Origin: Tetranychus cinnabarinus
Taxonomy: Eukaryota > Arthropoda > Arachnida > Trombidiformes > Tetranychidae
Direction: 5' to 3'
Length of the DNA stretch: 64,000 bases
Assembly: GCA_022266195.1 (NCBI GenBank)
Contig: WHVY01000001.1
Span: forward strand, 18,600,001 to 18,664,000
Every line of letters begins with the position of its first letter. Within the stretch, counting starts at the first letter, position 1. Position numbers and translations under genes: made by a program. The notes under the pieces were generated by a model, which was not told the origin of the DNA, searched no databases, and saw nothing but the letters and a program-made list of their open reading frames with translations. Of the stretch, positions 1 through 12,103 are shown piece after piece.

Positions 1-2750
1 CAGTAAAATGAATGCATCCAACAATGATGATAATGATGATAATGAGGATAATGACAAAAGCGAAAACTAAATTTACTTTTTCCCTTCATCATCTGTTATC
101 ATTGGGAGAAATTCAAACTTTATCATGAACATTGAATGTCTCGGTTGATGGTAAACTTTTTGCTTCTCATCTAAACTCACATAAATTGCTTTATTAAGTT
201 GAACTTGTCTTGGTTAATTGATGGAAATTTGCAAAGAAATTAATTTCATGGTTTTGATTAATTGCAAGTAAAATCTTTTTTTGTTTCGTTCATGCTTCAC
301 TCTTGAATTGTTTACTGTAAAAGTGATCCTTTTCATTGCCAAGTTTAACTTGATATTCATTATTATGATTGATATTAAGAAATGTTTATTTTTATCTCTT
401 CATCTCTACATTTAATATAACATGAAATGTTTAAATGTATTCAACTCTTTGTTTGACACTCATTTTTCACTTTGCCTTTTATCTTTGCCATTGCGCTTGA
501 ATGTATTAAAGTTGATGACAAATGAGGATGAGAGAGAGAGAAAGAGAGAGTGAATAAGATGGGAATGATTTTGGTGGGTGAGAGAAAATGATTTAGCTGA
601 TGAAGAGGAGAAAAGTATAAATTAGGTAAAAATGAGAGGAAGATGAAAGTGATGAGGTAAAATGTATTGGTGAAAAGATGCAGCTCATCTTGTCGAGTTT
701 ATTTTCTTCTTCTTCTTCTATTTGATGATGATGGTGAAGTGAGAATTGGTGAGATAGAAAATATAATCATTCTTGTACTGGTTAGGGTTGGGTGAAGTGA
801 AACAGGAAGAGAGGGAAATGGAATGGATGATGATGGTGAAAATGAAGATAAAGCTGATTTAAGAGCCAAGGGAAGAGGGTGAAGAGAGTGAACGGGAAAA
901 GTGATTTACAAGATGAAGATTGAGAGGCAAGAGAGACTAGAAAAGTTGGTCTTGAAGAGTCGATGGTTTAGCTCAAAATGAGTTTAAGTTAATGCAAGTA
1001 ATGAAGGGGCTCAAGGTTGAAGCTGATACACTGTCTGGGTTCATCTTTGCTTGTACAACTTGGTCGGTTGATGTACATCAAAAGGCTTTCCTCTGACCTT
1101 TTCTCGGTAAATCTGTTGAAACTCTATTGATGGATTGAGATGTTTGAAAGATTGTAATGAACTGTTTCATTTTGTCATCAGTTATTGCAAGTGAATTAGC
1201 TTGAAATTAATTTGTTGAAGGGAAAATGTTTACTTTGTAAACTAATTGACAGCTAAATTTGCTTTATTAATACAACCTTTTTAGCGAGTCTTTAACATGA
1301 TTCAGCTTCTCTCTTTTCAAGTTTCATTGAACTCGAGATAATTTTCATCATGAAATTGAATTTTGAATGATGATATTAGATTTTCTTTCTATTTGCAAGA
1401 TTTGGAAATAACATTTTTTTAGTTTTCTGTCTAATGTGAAACTAATTTTGACTCTATTTGGAATCTGCTTGAAATGCTGATGAATGTAAAATGTTTATTA
1501 GTATTCAGTGAATGAATGGCTCATTTCATTGAACAGAAATGCTAAGAATTGCAACTCTAATTAGTTTCATGTTTTTGACAACAAAATGGTTAACAAGAGT
1601 TGAATGAGTAAAGAAGAAGAAGAAGAAGATTTAATAAATGGTTGTTAAATTGAGAAAAGTTGAATCTCTGGTTGAATTGAATTCAATTTGGTGAGTCCAA
1701 TTGTATAATTGTCTATGGTTTGGTGAGTTATGAAGGGAAACTTAAATAGATGAACAGAGAGGAAAAGAAAGTGGAGAAAAGAAAAGAAGATGAAAAGTGT
1801 GAGAAATGAAGAGTTTTCTTCTTTGCCTGTTATTTGAGATTCAGCAAATTTTGTTTTTGAAATTTTGATCTAAAAAGGAAAACATTTTTCTTCATGATGA
1901 ATAAAATGAAAAGAATGGAAGAAAAAAAAGAAAAGAAGAAGAAATGAAGTCTGAAAGAGAAGATGAAATATCTCATTGATAATGATGAGGCCTAACAAGA
2001 ACAAATCAAATGATGACATTTGAGTGATAATGTTGATCTCATGATGATGATGATGATTATTCTGGAAAAGACACATTTTTCTGGTTTCATCTAAGTCGCT
2101 GCTTCTTTTGTTAATTAAAGTGTAACCTTGCTTGTGACAGAATTGGTGAATCTCTCTTCTCATCATCTTCAACTCCTCCTTTCTTCTTCTTCCATCATCT
2201 TTTTTTCCTTTACTAATCATTACTCTCTTCTCCATGTTCACCCTGTGACCTTACAAACTATGGAAAAAAACTATCAAATTACTCATGACATGGAAAACTG
2301 ATTAAATTTTGGTAACAATTGTTATCATTTTTGCCCAAGGAAAGGCAATTAACAACCATTTACAGGTTGAACTGAATGAGATTAAATTAATTAATCAACC
2401 TTTTCCGATGGAATGAGATTTACTGAAAAGAAAGTAATAAGTCATCAGAAAATTTGAATAGAAGGGAAAAAAAGTTGTTGATGAATTAATCAGAATTATA
2501 CGTTTGGTGCAATATTTTTTCATGACAGATTATCATTGAGATGGGCTAATCAGAATAATTTGATTTTGCTGGTTGAACAGAAAATGTTGCGGAATGTTGA
2601 ATAATGATGACTTTGAAACAAGAAGGATGATAATGATTATGATGTGATGATGAAGGGTGATGAGTCAAGGGAAGAAGAAGAAACAGTTTTCATACTGAAA
2701 TTACTTTCTTCGTCTTCTCCTTGGAATGAATAATGATTTATTAATCTTAC
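1..2750 (-). other. Probable first intron of the teneurin-like gene
   Basis: This AT-rich stretch lies downstream (minus strand) of a splice donor at 2750/2749 and holds no recognisable exon on either strand. It contains a short GA-rich microsatellite (about 529-550) and several GAA/ATG-rich tracts. The open frame at 1870-2241 (minus) is low-complexity Lys/His/Phe sequence and is not treated as a gene. The rest of the teneurin-like gene would lie beyond the left edge of the window (inference). Confidence 0.45.
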
Positions 2751-3798
2751 CTTGTTTATAAGCAACTATCGAGAGCAAGGTAAGGCATAAAAGGACTAAT
2801 AGTAGTGTAGCCATGCGCCACAAACAGGGTTGTCTTTCTGATGAGGAACAACCTTTACTCCAGTTGAGATTGAACCGGGAAACTCTGAGTGCTGCAAGTG
2901 CTGAAGAGGCTGCAGAAGAGTGTTGCTCTTGACCTGGATAACCGTGATGTCCAGCAGAGGAAAAGATAGAGTTTGTTCCATGGTTTGGCCGAAGTACCTG
3001 AGGTGGAGCATCACTAGACTCTAAGTGTTGAGACGGATGAACATGATTGGGAAGGGGAACCAATGGACCGGTTGTTGAGTTTTGAGCAGCCAGTTCTTGA
3101 TAAATGTTGCCCGGTGAGTGAGCCGAAGAAGATGAATTTACATTTAAATTATTTTGTCCACCAGAGATTCGCTGAGATCCATATAGATTGGTAATTTGAT
3201 GGTAAGGAGGTGGTGCCTCTGGTACTGAACTTCCTCCTGAACCACTTGCAGGTAAACCTCGATGATGATCGTCCATTGATCGACCCAGTCGACCAAGAGT
3301 CGTGGAAACATCATCTTCATGTAAATGACTTTTGGGTTGTCCACCCAAAGTAGAAGTTACCATTTTATTGTTTCCCTCATTCCCTGGTTGACCCGATAAA
3401 CCATATATTCGTAGCACTCGTTTATAAGAACCTGTTGACCTTGGCCTTGGATCTATTAGACTTGAACCTTGAAGAGTTCGACCCGAGTGGAGAGCATTTA
3501 AATCCTTTTCCGAGTCGGTTGTTATTGATCCATCATCTGAATCATTGTCAGACGAGGAACCGCGATCATCTTGATTCATCGGTGTGATACCGGTTCGACC
3601 ATGATGGGGAATCGAAGTGTATTTACCAGCATTGGAAATGAGGGAACCTCCATGGTGAGGATGATGGTGACCTCTTGGTCGATTCATAAGTGTATTTGAA
3701 ACTGAGGCCGGTGGAGCCGATTCACGTCGACGAAATGAACCATAATAGACACGACTCGAGTCAGGTTCACCGTCTAAACGTCCAGATGATCCAATCAT
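2751..3798 (-). CDS. Teneurin-like protein, first coding exon (cytoplasmic head and membrane segment)
   Basis: Starts at ATG 3798 and codes for 349 residues before a consensus donor (AAG|GTAAGAT) at 2751/2750, phase 1. The open frame beyond the donor is intron. Residues 1-328 are hydrophilic, rich in Ser, Gly, His and Pro, with an acidic-Ser patch and a proline stretch near 195. No signal peptide is seen. A single hydrophobic segment at about 329-347 is preceded by a Cys/Arg stretch (CLWR), giving a type II topology. Teneurins have this design: a disordered cytoplasmic head, one membrane segment, then EGF, NHL and YD repeats outside the cell. Members are synaptic adhesion proteins. The family call rests on topology, on the FNL...K.C...W pattern before the membrane segment, and on a teneurin YD relic 2.3 kb upstream. 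Another type II membrane protein remains possible. Confidence 0.5.
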
Positions 3799-6054
3799 AT
3801 TGAAGTCGAAAAACTTTTTACACTATTCATAGAGGAAAATCACTTGAAGTTGAGAAGAAGAGCAAAAAATTTTGTACACTTTAATTTAAAATTATCATGA
3901 GAATAGAAAAATTCATTTGAAAATAAAAGTGTAAACAAAAGAGATTGAGGAAAAAGAGTAAATCAGATTCTCGTTGATATGGCGAAAGTTGAAAAGGTAA
4001 TGTACAACCAATAATCGATAACTTTTTTTCCGTTGATAACTTCAATGTTGCTGGGAGTTGAGATTGACACGATAATATATAAAAAATGAAATGAATTATT
4101 TTCTTCAACTTTTTTCTTCTCTTGATGATATTCACAATTTAGGCAGTGATTTGAAATGATTGTTGGTTTGTAATGTTGATATTGTTGCAAATGTTATCCA
4201 CAGAAAATGAGTGTTGATATAATTCATTGATAAATACTGATAATTTGAAGAAGCTCTTAAAAAACAGCAAAATGCCGAATATTATTTACCAACGTGAAAC
4301 ATTTAGTTTGCAATATTTGAATAGAAAAAAAGAAAGAAAAGATAGAAAGATGTATTCACGAGTAGGAACCAGAGACTAAATGAGAAATGGTGAAAAAAAG
4401 AAAGAGAAAGATGATTGTGGAAGAAGAAGAAGAAAGAAGGAGAAGCAAAATGTGAGCTATTTTCTTGACAGAATCAACAAACCTCACTGTTATAAGAACC
4501 TTTATTCATCAAGAGAGAATAAATTTTGTTGGAAAAATCCATGGTTACCCTGGATTCGCCGTGGTTCACATTCATCATCATCTTCACTCCATTATCTTCC
4601 TTGCTGATGCTGTTGACCCAAAAGTTGGAAAGAAAGTAAAGGAAAGAGAAGCGAAAAAATCAATGAAAAGTTGAAAGATGTTGAGACTTGGAGATGCTCA
4701 ATAAACTTTATAACCTTAAAAAAAATTTGATTCCCATTATCTATTCTAGGAATGGTTATTTTTGTTGATTTAATTGGCAAAATTCTTACCGAGTTTAATC
4801 AGATTATTTACCACTTTTAATAATTGGATTAAAAAATGATGGTCAAGCTTATCATTTATCGTGTCGACACTTTTCCCTCCCAGTTGAGCCAAATTTTGCA
4901 TCTTTTACAATTCTTTCTCAGCAATTTGTAAATTTGATAAAAAGACTAGAAAATTGTTGGTAAAAACTCAATAAACTGTGAAATGAAGGGAAATTAAAAG
5001 ACTTTTATTTTTCATGATCGCCATTTTCATCAATCATAAAACACGAATGATTTGAAGAAATTTTTACTTTGTTCGAACTAAAAGTTTTCTTTGTTCACTA
5101 ATGGACTGGAATTGTCGAAACATAAAATGAACGAGATTGACCAGTGAACAGAATTGAAACTGATGAGGGTAAACAATTTATTTTCACGCTTCTCCTTGAT
5201 TTACTCTTCTCGCCTACAAAAGTGCCAAACAATATAAACATTAATACAGTTGAGAGAGAAACAGGAAAATGAGAAGAGGAAAAAATGGTGAAAACAAGAG
5301 AAATCAATTGATGAAGGAATCCAATCCAGTGGAGCAATTCAGATGAATTTTGTCTGCATTTATTAAATTGTTGAGAAGACAATATACATGTATAGAGTTG
5401 AAACAAGAGCGCATAAAATTTACCTTAACATGAACAAGAGTGGGTGAGCTATAAAAATAGATGATGCAAGTGTAGGAATAAAGGTTAAAATTGGTTGTAC
5501 GCTTTGCCCTCAATTCATCGGATCATTTAATAACAATTCCCTTTTGGTTCAATTTTTGCTAAATCACGACAGGAATCTATCACTATGACGGAATAATTGT
5601 CCATGTTTTTACTCTTTTTTTGCTATTCGATAATGGTCGAAAGTAAATTGGCCAACATTTATCGAGCATTGAAACACCTTAGTTATTGCAAAGTTGATGA
5701 TTTGTTGAATAAAATGTATTCCAATGAAAATAATAAACTCTACTCATTGACTTTCAACAGTAGTAATTGGTGTGATGGACTTTAATGTTCCTCTTTACAT
5801 TGTTATATCTTGTTGAATTTCACCTTCAAGTTGATAATGAGCTTGAATTAATCAACTTGGTACATTTGAAACATTTGTCGGGTTGATTCAGCCAGCTAAA
5901 GTGCAATAGTTTATCAGATCAGGCTGCAAATCCTAGTTCAGCTTTCTTCTTGCTTTCTTGAACAATTCCAGTTCAAACAGGAATGTTTCCTGTTTTGAAT
6001 CGACAGGTCAACTTTGCTCTTTGATCACTCCTTCATCTTCACAGTCAACATCAC
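3799..6054. other. Intergenic, no gene seen
   Basis: Probably contains the 5' UTR and promoter of the teneurin-like gene just above 3798. Short open frames at 3881-4190, 4380-4780, 5098-5513 and 5597-5785 occur on both strands, overlap one another and show no family signature. I see no RNA gene or transposon ends. Confidence 0.5.
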
Positions 6055-6469
6055 TTTTTGATCTTTTCTCGTCCAGCATAATACCATCGAGTCTTGACTT
6101 AATTAGCTCGGATTCCAGCTAATTAGCAATGAACATTTCACTCAACTTGGACTTTTCATTGTAAATGTAAACTACTCTGGATACTCTATCAGGAGGTATT
6201 TCCATCAACGGTTTCAAGTTTTCATCGAATAAAGTGTGTGAACAGAGTTATGAGCATGGCCTGGTGGGAAATATTGTAACTTGAAAAATCCAAGTAAAAT
6301 AATTAAATTTGTTCGATGTTCTTTTTGTCTTGGTGTTACCCGGACAGGTTGTGATCGACCAGAATCATCATAGCCATACTTGATTGAGGTTGAATCAGGG
6401 TATCTAACCTCTGAAAGAAGATCATTACGATCATAGAGGAAAGTTTCCGAAACCAAAGAGCCTTGTTGT
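6055..6469 (-). pseudogene. Decayed teneurin YD-repeat fragment
   Basis: Reading the minus strand from about 6469, one frame gives a YD repeat (FLYDRND, then IKYGYDDSGR) followed by VTP and, later, LGFFKLQYFPPG. That order matches the YD region of arthropod teneurins, where a YxYDxxGR repeat is followed by VTP...H and F/YK..Y.PPG. After a stop near 6214 the similarity continues in a second frame (RVVYIYNEKSKLSE) and then in a third (RWYYAGREKI, about 6060-6090). At least two frame changes and several stops show it is not translated as one protein. It lies on the same strand as, and upstream of, the teneurin-like head exon at 2751-3798, so it is not part of that gene's normal exon order. It is probably a remnant of a local duplication or of a lost paralogue. 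Confidence 0.72.
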
Positions 6470-6934
6470 CTAGGTCATTTTACGAAAAAACACTTAAGCT
6501 GTTAAAAGTAATTGGTTGAAATCGTTGCTGTCAAAATGAAAATGAAGCCAAAATATTATTGAATGTAAAGTAAAGGCTGTTTCGAAAACCCGGGTTGTTT
6601 CAAAGATAATTAAATGTTTGAAAGTTCAAATGAGTTGAATGGATAATAAGTCTGTTTATAAAGATCAAATGCGAATATGCAGAGTAGATTGATTGAGTAC
6701 CGGATCAATCATTTAAGCTAATTATTTGCTTTATCTACACGAAAAGCTGCTTTAAACATGAGAATAGAAACAGTGAAAGTTGCATTACAGATATTTGTTT
6801 TCAACTTTGATATTGAAAGGACTGCTAGTGGCAGCAAACGGCCTGTCTTTGAACTACCATTTTCGATAACTTAGCATCACCTCTACCCTCCTTTGTCGAA
6901 ATCGATTCCAATCAAGCATCGTTGCTGAGAATTT

Positions 6935-8484
6935 TCAATTGCGGAAGTTGACTTTAAACATCATAATGAGGCAAATGTTTTCAATCAAATACTGAAAATA
7001 TAATAGTTCAAAGATAAATTTACTTCGAATGATCTAAAGAAACAAGTTGATACTTACTATCACAAAAACTCGAGTAGTCGCATCCAAAATTTTACCGATA
7101 GTAAATGCAATATCTGTTCTAGAAAGTCGATCTTCTAAATCAGTTACCTTGAAATTATTAAATTCAGTTTATTAAATTTTCATCTTTTACCAAGAAACCA
7201 AATACTACCTTTATGAAGGCTTGCACATTTAATTGTAAATGCCTTGTTGCTTTCCTTAGATTCTTGCAGCAAGAGTGCATCTAAAAGTAGTTAAAATACA
7301 AACATTATTATTGAATGGAAACATTGAAAATCCTTTTATACCTTTGCCAACATGACTCCATTGGTGTATGAGCAAACTCCAATTACTACAAAGCCAATCA
7401 TAACAATGTTCACAATGAAAAAGTCCATGAGTCCGCGATCAATATGAACAAAAACGGCAGCATAAATTCCGAAATTGTCAACAAAAGAAATTCCGAGATA
7501 AGCGACAATGAATAAGTTTCTAATACCAACATTTACTTGCTCGATTTCATTCTGATATCGAATAATCTCACGAACAGTAGCTTTGTAATCAAGCAAATAG
7601 CTGGCGTTATTTGATTGTAATCTTTTCAGTGCAAGATTCTGTACAGTTCGGGCTACATGAGCAACCTTAAGGTAAAAGTAACACAATTTAATTGTAATTA
7701 AACTACCAATTAAAATCGCATTGCTCATGACCCAAACGAACCCAAGATAAGTGATAATGAGCCAAAAGCCACTGAAAATATACTGTTCCAATGTTTGCGG
7801 TAATTGAGACACTGAATGAAAAATGAAGATTAAAATTGGTGCGAAACTAATTGTAGCACAAAATATTATCCTAACCCAAAAAATTGCTAAATAAGTGACG
7901 AAAAAACGCAATTTTCGGCAATAGAATTGATCCATGCATAAAAGTTGACTCTTGAATCCCTTTGAATATATCAATTCAAACTTGAAAGATGTTGAGTGAC
8001 CATCCTTAGCCAAATGTATCCAAACGCGTCTTAATGCTTCCCCAAAAATAGATCCATTCAAAAAGAAGAGCCAAAAGAAATGACCATTCGGATGACCGTG
8101 GAAAAAGTCACCAAGAAGATGATGCCATTCAACGGGTAGATCGAAGCTACTCAACAATATCAAGTGGATGATATTAGCGGCCATTAAACTTGAATAAAGG
8201 ATGGATTTTGTTTTAGTCAACTTTGATGGTGTTGCTTTTGGATCTCGTGAAAATTGATTTGGCAATATATTGTATGTAGTGCATATCGATTCCAGTTGCT
8301 TTAAATATTTGACTGCTACAGCATCATCAACATCACTCCAGTGAACTCCAGTCACAAACCGAACCAATTTCAATACAATCTCCGTGTGATTGTGTTTAAC
8401 TCTTAGTATGACCTTTTTTTGTAACCGCACTGCAATTTTGCAGAATTCAGAACTCATAAATCGTAAAAAACGTACGAATAACAT
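6935..8484 (-). CDS. Gustatory receptor, four exons
   Basis: Exons (minus): 8484-7342, 7280-7209, 7147-7058 and 6991-6935. All introns are phase 0 with GT/AG ends (donors GTATAA, GTAGTA, GTAAGT), giving 453 residues. Exon 1 encodes a hydrophobic polytopic protein with about six membrane segments, including one ending in FVDNFGIYAAVFVHI. The three short 3' exons carry the last loop and TM7 (TTRVFVIYLIENICLIMMF). One long 5' exon followed by short phase-0 exons over TM7 is the usual arthropod Gr layout, and the TM7 segment resembles the TYhhhhhQF signature without a full match. Members are ligand-gated cation channels of chemosensory neurons. The ligand cannot be told from sequence. ATG 8484 is the first in frame; the ATG at codon 10 is an alternative. 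A TIR element begins 33 bp upstream, so the promoter may lie within it. Confidence 0.75.
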
Positions 8485-8517
8485 GTTAATAAAATTCAGA
8501 ATAAATGCTCTTCAAAA

Positions 8518-9163
8518 TACTGTCAAAACCGATTGTTTGAAATGAAAAAACCAAACTCTGAAATGGAGAGTCAAATGAAGGAAATGGAGATTTTAACTAA
8601 TCTTCTTAAAGATTTATATTGGTCAAAAGGTGAAATGCCCGGTCAAAATGAGAAAATGAATGTTCAAATGAGTGAAATGCAAAGAGTAAAGAGATAGCTC
8701 TCCATAGGATTCAATGAGAAGTCTAGTTGGCGGTCCTCAACAAATTAGTCACTTTTTCAATTTGTTTCAATTTAATTTTAATCTAATTTTTTAATCTAAT
8801 CTCATAAAAATACATTTGAATAACCCTAAAGCGCCCTCACCAGAGCCACTTTGTAAGCTACACAAAATTGTATTGAGAAACCTCTTCTCCTTTACTCTTT
8901 GGTGAAATGTCAATTCAATATTTCTTCTCTGTCCAGGCATTAAAAAATAAAAATGACTAAATTTAAAATCTGAACCTTTTGTATTCATAGTAGACCTCAA
9001 CATTTCACTCATTTGAACATTCATTTTCTCATTTTGACCGGGCATTTCACCCTTTTGACCAAAATAAATCTTTAAGAAGATTAGTTAAAATCTCCATTTC
9101 CTTCATTTGACTCTCCATTTCAGAGTTTGGTTTTTTCATTTCAAACAATCGGTTTTGACAGTA
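8518..9163. mobile_element. Tc1/mariner-type MITE with 160-bp terminal inverted repeats
   Basis: The left arm (about 8520-8679) and right arm (about 9001-9161) are near-perfect reverse complements. The ends are CTGTCAAAAC and GTTTTGACAG, and a TA dinucleotide directly flanks each end, as expected for a TA target duplication. The core of about 320 bp is AT-rich and has no transposase. The left arm contains an open frame of 51 codons (ATG 8542, stop 8695-8697) with a repetitive Glu-Met/Gln-Met pattern. In the right arm the same frame is interrupted after a one-base difference (GGTG versus GGGTG), so the arms have begun to diverge. It sits between the gustatory receptor start and the 9-kb spacer. 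Confidence 0.85.
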
Positions 9164-10169
9164 TCAACTGTTTTTAAGGAAAAATTATTTATGTTGTTTT
9201 CAAGAAAAGGCAACATCGATAAATGAGTAGTAGAATCTTTCTTTTAAATTGTATTTCAGTGATAATTGCCTGATAAGTCTAGTTCTTCAAATTACTTTCA
9301 CTATGAAAACACAGCGGGCAATAGTAAACAATCAACTAATTAATAAAATAAGAAGTTGCTTAAAAATGAGATTTCAACTTATCAATAATTAATTATTTCC
9401 TTTATTACTTATATTTATGTGCATTGATCGATTCATGAATATGAAATGAAGAAAATGTGCAATAACGAGGTTCAATTGTTTAAAGTGTTTGTTTTCAACA
9501 GCATCATGGACATTAATTGATCAAAATCAAAATTAAGTTGAATCAGTTTCGACATACATGTAATTAAAACTCAAGATTGCCTGTAAATTATTCAATTAAA
9601 GGGTGAATTTCAATTGTAAATTGGATTTGAATTGTGTCAATTTCCAACAATAATAATGTTGCCCAGTGAATTTACTGATGACTCGTAGACAAGTTTGAAT
9701 CAATGAAATGTAGTTTAAAATGAATTTCAAGTTTAAAAGTTCAATATTTTATGGCTTTTTCTAAGATTAAGTTGTTTACTCATTGAAAATTTAGAAATGG
9801 CAATCATGCTAAGCAATATCAAAACTCATTAGGATGCAATTGGTTTGCTAATTATTGATGCTAGTGCCATTGAAATGAGTTGCTTTGGAAAATTACATAC
9901 GAAGTGTTGCAATCTCAAAGTTCCGAATAGAGTAAGATTCATTATCATGTCTAATTCAAATGATTTGACATCTTTTTGATCTTAAAATTAAAAATCAATA
10001 AGTTGCATCAATCTGTATTGACTTATTTGTTTTCAAATTTGAATGCCAATTGATCGATTGATTCTCGATAGTTGACAATAAATGAGTAGCATTTTCCTTC
10101 GCGGTTGGTGTCGATTGCCTTCCATACGAACCAACCATTTGAAACCTTTGCGAATAAATGTGTCCAGTC
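9164..10169. other. No gene seen
   Basis: AT-rich sequence with no long open frame, no inverted terminal repeats and no recognisable RNA gene. Confidence 0.5.
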
Positions 10170-10533
10170 TCATACTATTAATAAACCAGAATTTGCTTCT
10201 TTGTTTCGGTATGTTTCACATAAAACTCTTTGTAAATCTTCATCAGACAACTCGCGCAGAGCATTACCTATTTCCTGTCTTGGGAAAAGATTCAAGTCTA
10301 TTTCACGCAGTTTCTTTGAGTTTTGTAATTTTTTCAGAGTTCAAGCTCTTAACTAATGCATCGAGCGTTTCTGACGACAAAGCCTTGATTATGCGACCTT
10401 AAACTTCTTGTGTTAAAGCTGCACTACTGTCATTCATGTCATCATCTGCTGTAATGAGGCTGAAAATGGTAATCCTAGGGAGCAAAAGAAGCGAAAGAAC
10501 AGATATTATTAATTTCATTTCAACATTTTTCAT
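10170..10533 (-). pseudogene. Broken gene for a small secreted protein
   Basis: ATG 10533, or the in-frame ATG at 10518, opens a typical signal peptide (MKLIISVLSLLLL core) followed by an acidic segment with ADDDMND. The frame then meets a TAA after about 44 codons. Directly after it the same frame resumes with a helical stretch (IIKALSSETLDALVKSLNSE), and a one-base shift is needed to continue into REIDLNLFPRQEIGNALREL and an Asp/Glu/Arg-rich end finishing at 10170. Secretion is inferred from the leader. I recognise no family. The stop plus frameshift indicate a pseudogene. Two very short introns or a sequencing error are less likely. Confidence 0.5.
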
Positions 10534-11176
10534 CAATTTTATTTTCAAATGCAAAAAGACAGAGCCTCAGATTCACTTTGATAACTTGATAATCAATTGA
10601 AATCGTGGCATTAAAAGTAGTTGGCTTTTATCACAACGTTGATTAGTTTTCGATACATCAACAAAACTGCATCATTCGACTTGAGTAAGTATTGTCATTA
10701 TATTTTCAAACAATGATTCATATATCTAAACCTAAAAAATAGCTCGTGGACTAAAAGGTAATTCACACGAGTGAAGTTTATTCAAAGGATTTTGATTAAA
10801 AACTTACATTCAAATAGCGTTAATGTTTATTTAAACCAAATGAAACAAATAAAACCCGAAAATAGTTGCAGTGAAAAAGATTATGAACATGATAAAACTA
10901 GAATTAGCATTTGTAAACTATCACCGAACTTTATTTTAACATATTAAACAGCCATCAAACAAAAAACTCGTGCTATCTGAATTTACTTGCGCCTAGCAAG
11001 AGAACAATTAATCACAAATAAATCTAATGATACAGTTTGGTTGATGACTAATGAAGTTTGGTATAAAAAGTCATTGTTAAAATATATCAATTGATTGTCA
11101 ACCCATCTGATATTCGACTTACAAATGTAAATATGTAATTACTTTTGTAAATTGAAAAATTTAGTGAAAAAGTGAA
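10534..11176. other. No gene seen
   Basis: AT-rich spacer between two divergently oriented broken secreted-protein genes. It could hold their former promoters. No other feature is seen. Confidence 0.45.
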
Positions 11177-11568
11177 ATGCATTTGTGTGGCTCTATTCTA
11201 TCGCTTCTTTTGTTCGTTGGCATTTCCATGTTTAGTCCCACCTCAGCAGAATCTGATGTGCAAACTGTGCTTGGGTTGGTCAATAGACGGACTGATAATG
11301 CGGTTATTTCAAGCGACGGTAATGATAAAACAATTTTACAGAAGACTGTTACTGCTGCAAATAAACCGCGGGATTTTTGTATACAAGAAATGATACAAAC
11401 ATTCCAGATGTCTAGGGCAATTTTCTGGCTGTCGACGGTCTTTTGAATGGGAATGTGATTCCGAAAGAAGGTTCGAAAAACAATGCTTTACAGAATGTAG
11501 TTGAGAAGACGAATATCAAAACTGAAGGACTTTTGTACCAAAATGGTACAAATGGGCTAAAACTCTGA
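11177..11568 (+). pseudogene. Broken gene for a secreted protein with two internal repeats
   Basis: ATG 11177 opens a clear signal peptide (hydrophobic core SILSLLLFVGISM, likely cut near SAESD). It is followed by a repeat of about 45 residues with the pattern VxGLxN...NxVI...G....LQ..V...N. The open frame ends at 11446, but after a one-base shift near 11387 the sequence continues, through one TAG, into a second copy of the same pattern (GLLNGNVIPKEGSKNN, then LQNVVEKTN) ending at TGA 11566-11568. The two repeats align with each other, which shows that the shift is a break within one original gene. The family is not recognised. The 5' LTR of LTR-A begins 110 bp further on. Confidence 0.55.
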
Positions 11569-11678
11569 TTTAATCTACAAAACGACTGAATGCTCCTGCT
11601 AATGGAAAGAGCTTATCACCAGGTAGTTTTAATTGCTTTAAATAATTTCATCTAAATTTGCTCAATAAATATGATTAT

Positions 11679-12059
11679 TGTAAGGGGATTAGCTTCATTA
11701 AGGGAAAGACACACTTCTTTCCCTCTTTCATATTTTGTATCTTAAACTTAACTGTAACCAATTAATCAACATTTAGACTCCTTAGGGATTTCATTCAAAT
11801 TGTATTTAAACACAAGGTTTAGACAAAAGAGTCAGAGTCGTTAACATATCCGTTACACTTTACATTCACTCTCATTGGTATCTCTTTCCTTTTCCTTGAG
11901 AGACGGAGATTTCTCTGTTCTACCTTCCCTTCCTTAACCTTTAACCATTTCTGGTTTTAACCTTATTGTGTTTGAATTTAATAAAGTGATTTAACTGAAA
12001 TACGGTCTTGGTCCCTAACTCATTGAGTCTTACGTGTCAGTCTTAATCGAGCCCTTACA
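11679..12059 (+). repeat. 5' LTR of LTR-A
   Basis: 381 bp, TG...CA ends with the 8-bp inverted terminal repeat TGTAAGGG/CCCTTACA. Contains an AATAAA polyadenylation signal at 11980-11985 and a stem-loop at 11902-11919. Matches the 3' LTR without visible change. Confidence 0.95.
11902..11919 (+). promoter_or_regulatory. Stem-loop 1 (LTR-A family), AUUU loop
   Basis: GACGGAG-ATTT-CTCTGTT forms seven pairs (two G-U) around an ATTT loop. The same fold with different stem bases occurs at 12620-12637, 13007-13022 and 18562-18579, and an exact copy lies in the 3' LTR at 21135-21152. The function is unknown; a role in RNA packaging, dimerisation or splicing is a guess. Confidence 0.5.
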
Positions 12060-12063
12060 TAAA

Positions 12064-12081
12064 TGGTGGAGATTGCCAGTC
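12064..12081 (+). promoter_or_regulatory. Probable primer binding site of LTR-A
   Basis: TGGTGGAGATTGCCAGTC begins four bases after the 5' LTR. The leading TGG is complementary to a tRNA 3' CCA end, as expected for minus-strand priming. I cannot name the tRNA from memory. Confidence 0.55.
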
Positions 12082-12103
12082 CAGTTCAGTTCTACACTTC
12101 CTA

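Noticed and set aside
1870..2241. 123-codon minus-strand frame
   Set aside because: Low-complexity runs of His and Phe from ATG/TTC repeats, lying in a probable intron.
4380..4780. Several overlapping short frames on both strands
   Set aside because: No start context, no domain, purine-rich composition.
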